Assembly (NCBI RefSeq): GCF_900169075.1
Contig: NZ_LT827014.1
Span: 62,001 to 126,000, forward strand
Length of the DNA stretch: 64,000 bases
Origin: Chryseobacterium phocaeense
GTDB lineage: Bacteria > Bacteroidota > Bacteroidia > Flavobacteriales > Weeksellaceae
Direction: 5' to 3'
Shown here piece after piece: positions 63,860 to 64,000 of the stretch (the stretch's first letter is position 1; each line of letters starts with the position of its first letter). The notes under the pieces were generated by a model. The model saw nothing but the letters and a program-made list of their open reading frames with translations, was not told the DNA's origin and searched no databases. A program made the translations under genes and the position numbers.

Positions 63860-64000
63860 AATTGAATAGGGAATTTAGATTACCACCAATTTATGAATTT
63901 TTACAAATAATTTATTAAAAAATAAATTTTAACGAAAAATTTATAATAAATACAAATAAAATAAATTAATTATTTCCTATAATCATGAAATAAATACAAA
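63860..64000. other. Upstream flank of the T9SS gene
   Basis: The last 141 bases are strongly A/T-rich with no recognised gene. No confident -33/-7 pair could be chosen for the T9SS gene. Confidence 0.4.

Overview
The window is a chromosomal segment of a flavobacterium in the order Flavobacteriales, most like Chryseobacterium or a close relative. The evidence is a flexirubin-type pigment gene block, a type IX secretion sorting domain, promoters with the Bacteroidetes TTG/TAnnTTTG pattern, many TonB-dependent receptors, few Shine-Dalgarno sequences, and intergenic repeats of a kind common in this group. No rRNA, tRNA, CRISPR array, prophage or insertion sequence was recognised.

Layout. 1-8.4 kb: the end of a flexirubin/dialkylresorcinol-like cluster (acyltransferase, acyl carrier protein, ketoacyl synthase, ketoreductase, tyrosine-type ammonia-lyase, a divergent halogenase-like flavoprotein, a secreted protein and a PaaK-like ligase). 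8.5-17.4 kb: an M23 peptidase, ileS, a DksA-like protein, lspA, an ElyC-like protein and trpS. 17.4-24 kb: an OmpR-type two-component system, a PepSY-like protein, a HAD phosphatase, a sigma factor with a small downstream ORF, and metK behind a SAM-II riboswitch. 24-29.5 kb: divergent oxyR/catalase with a LysR box, then enoyl-CoA hydratase, dCMP deaminase, xerD and NUDIX. 29.5-36.1 kb: envelope lipoproteins, a beta-lactamase-family hydrolase, a D-2-hydroxyacid dehydrogenase, a GxxExxY (PDDEXK_3) gene enclosed by inverted repeats, a thioesterase and a HU-like membrane protein. 36.3-39.6 kb: a TonB receptor behind a TPP riboswitch and a WG-repeat protein. 39.9-47 kb: acnB, acnA and a LytS/LytTR pair. 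47-55.3 kb: three more outer-membrane receptors. 55.5-61.7 kb: a thiamine operon thiS-thiC-tenI-thiE-thiG-thiH-thiF behind a second TPP riboswitch. 61.8-63.9 kb: a T9SS-exported protein.

Two things stand out. The first is the leader of the TonB receptor at 49507-52245. It carries a compact S-box-like (SAM-I clan) RNA, then a 41-codon leader ORF whose end has six consecutive Met/Cys codons (M-C-M-C-C-C), then an 8-bp hairpin. This looks like two-level sensing of sulfur amino acids upstream of an outer-membrane transporter. The second is a set of inverted repeat arrays with strict 7-9-bp (mostly 8-bp) periodicity. They have unrelated unit sequences but the same architecture, many touch a gene's stop codon, and one encloses the PDDEXK_3 nuclease-family gene.

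Metabolite-sensing RNA is unusually dense here: SAM-II at metK, TPP at the thiamine operon, TPP at a TonB receptor, and the S-box-like element at another TonB receptor. Thiamine synthesis and probable thiamine-compound uptake would therefore respond to the same ligand.
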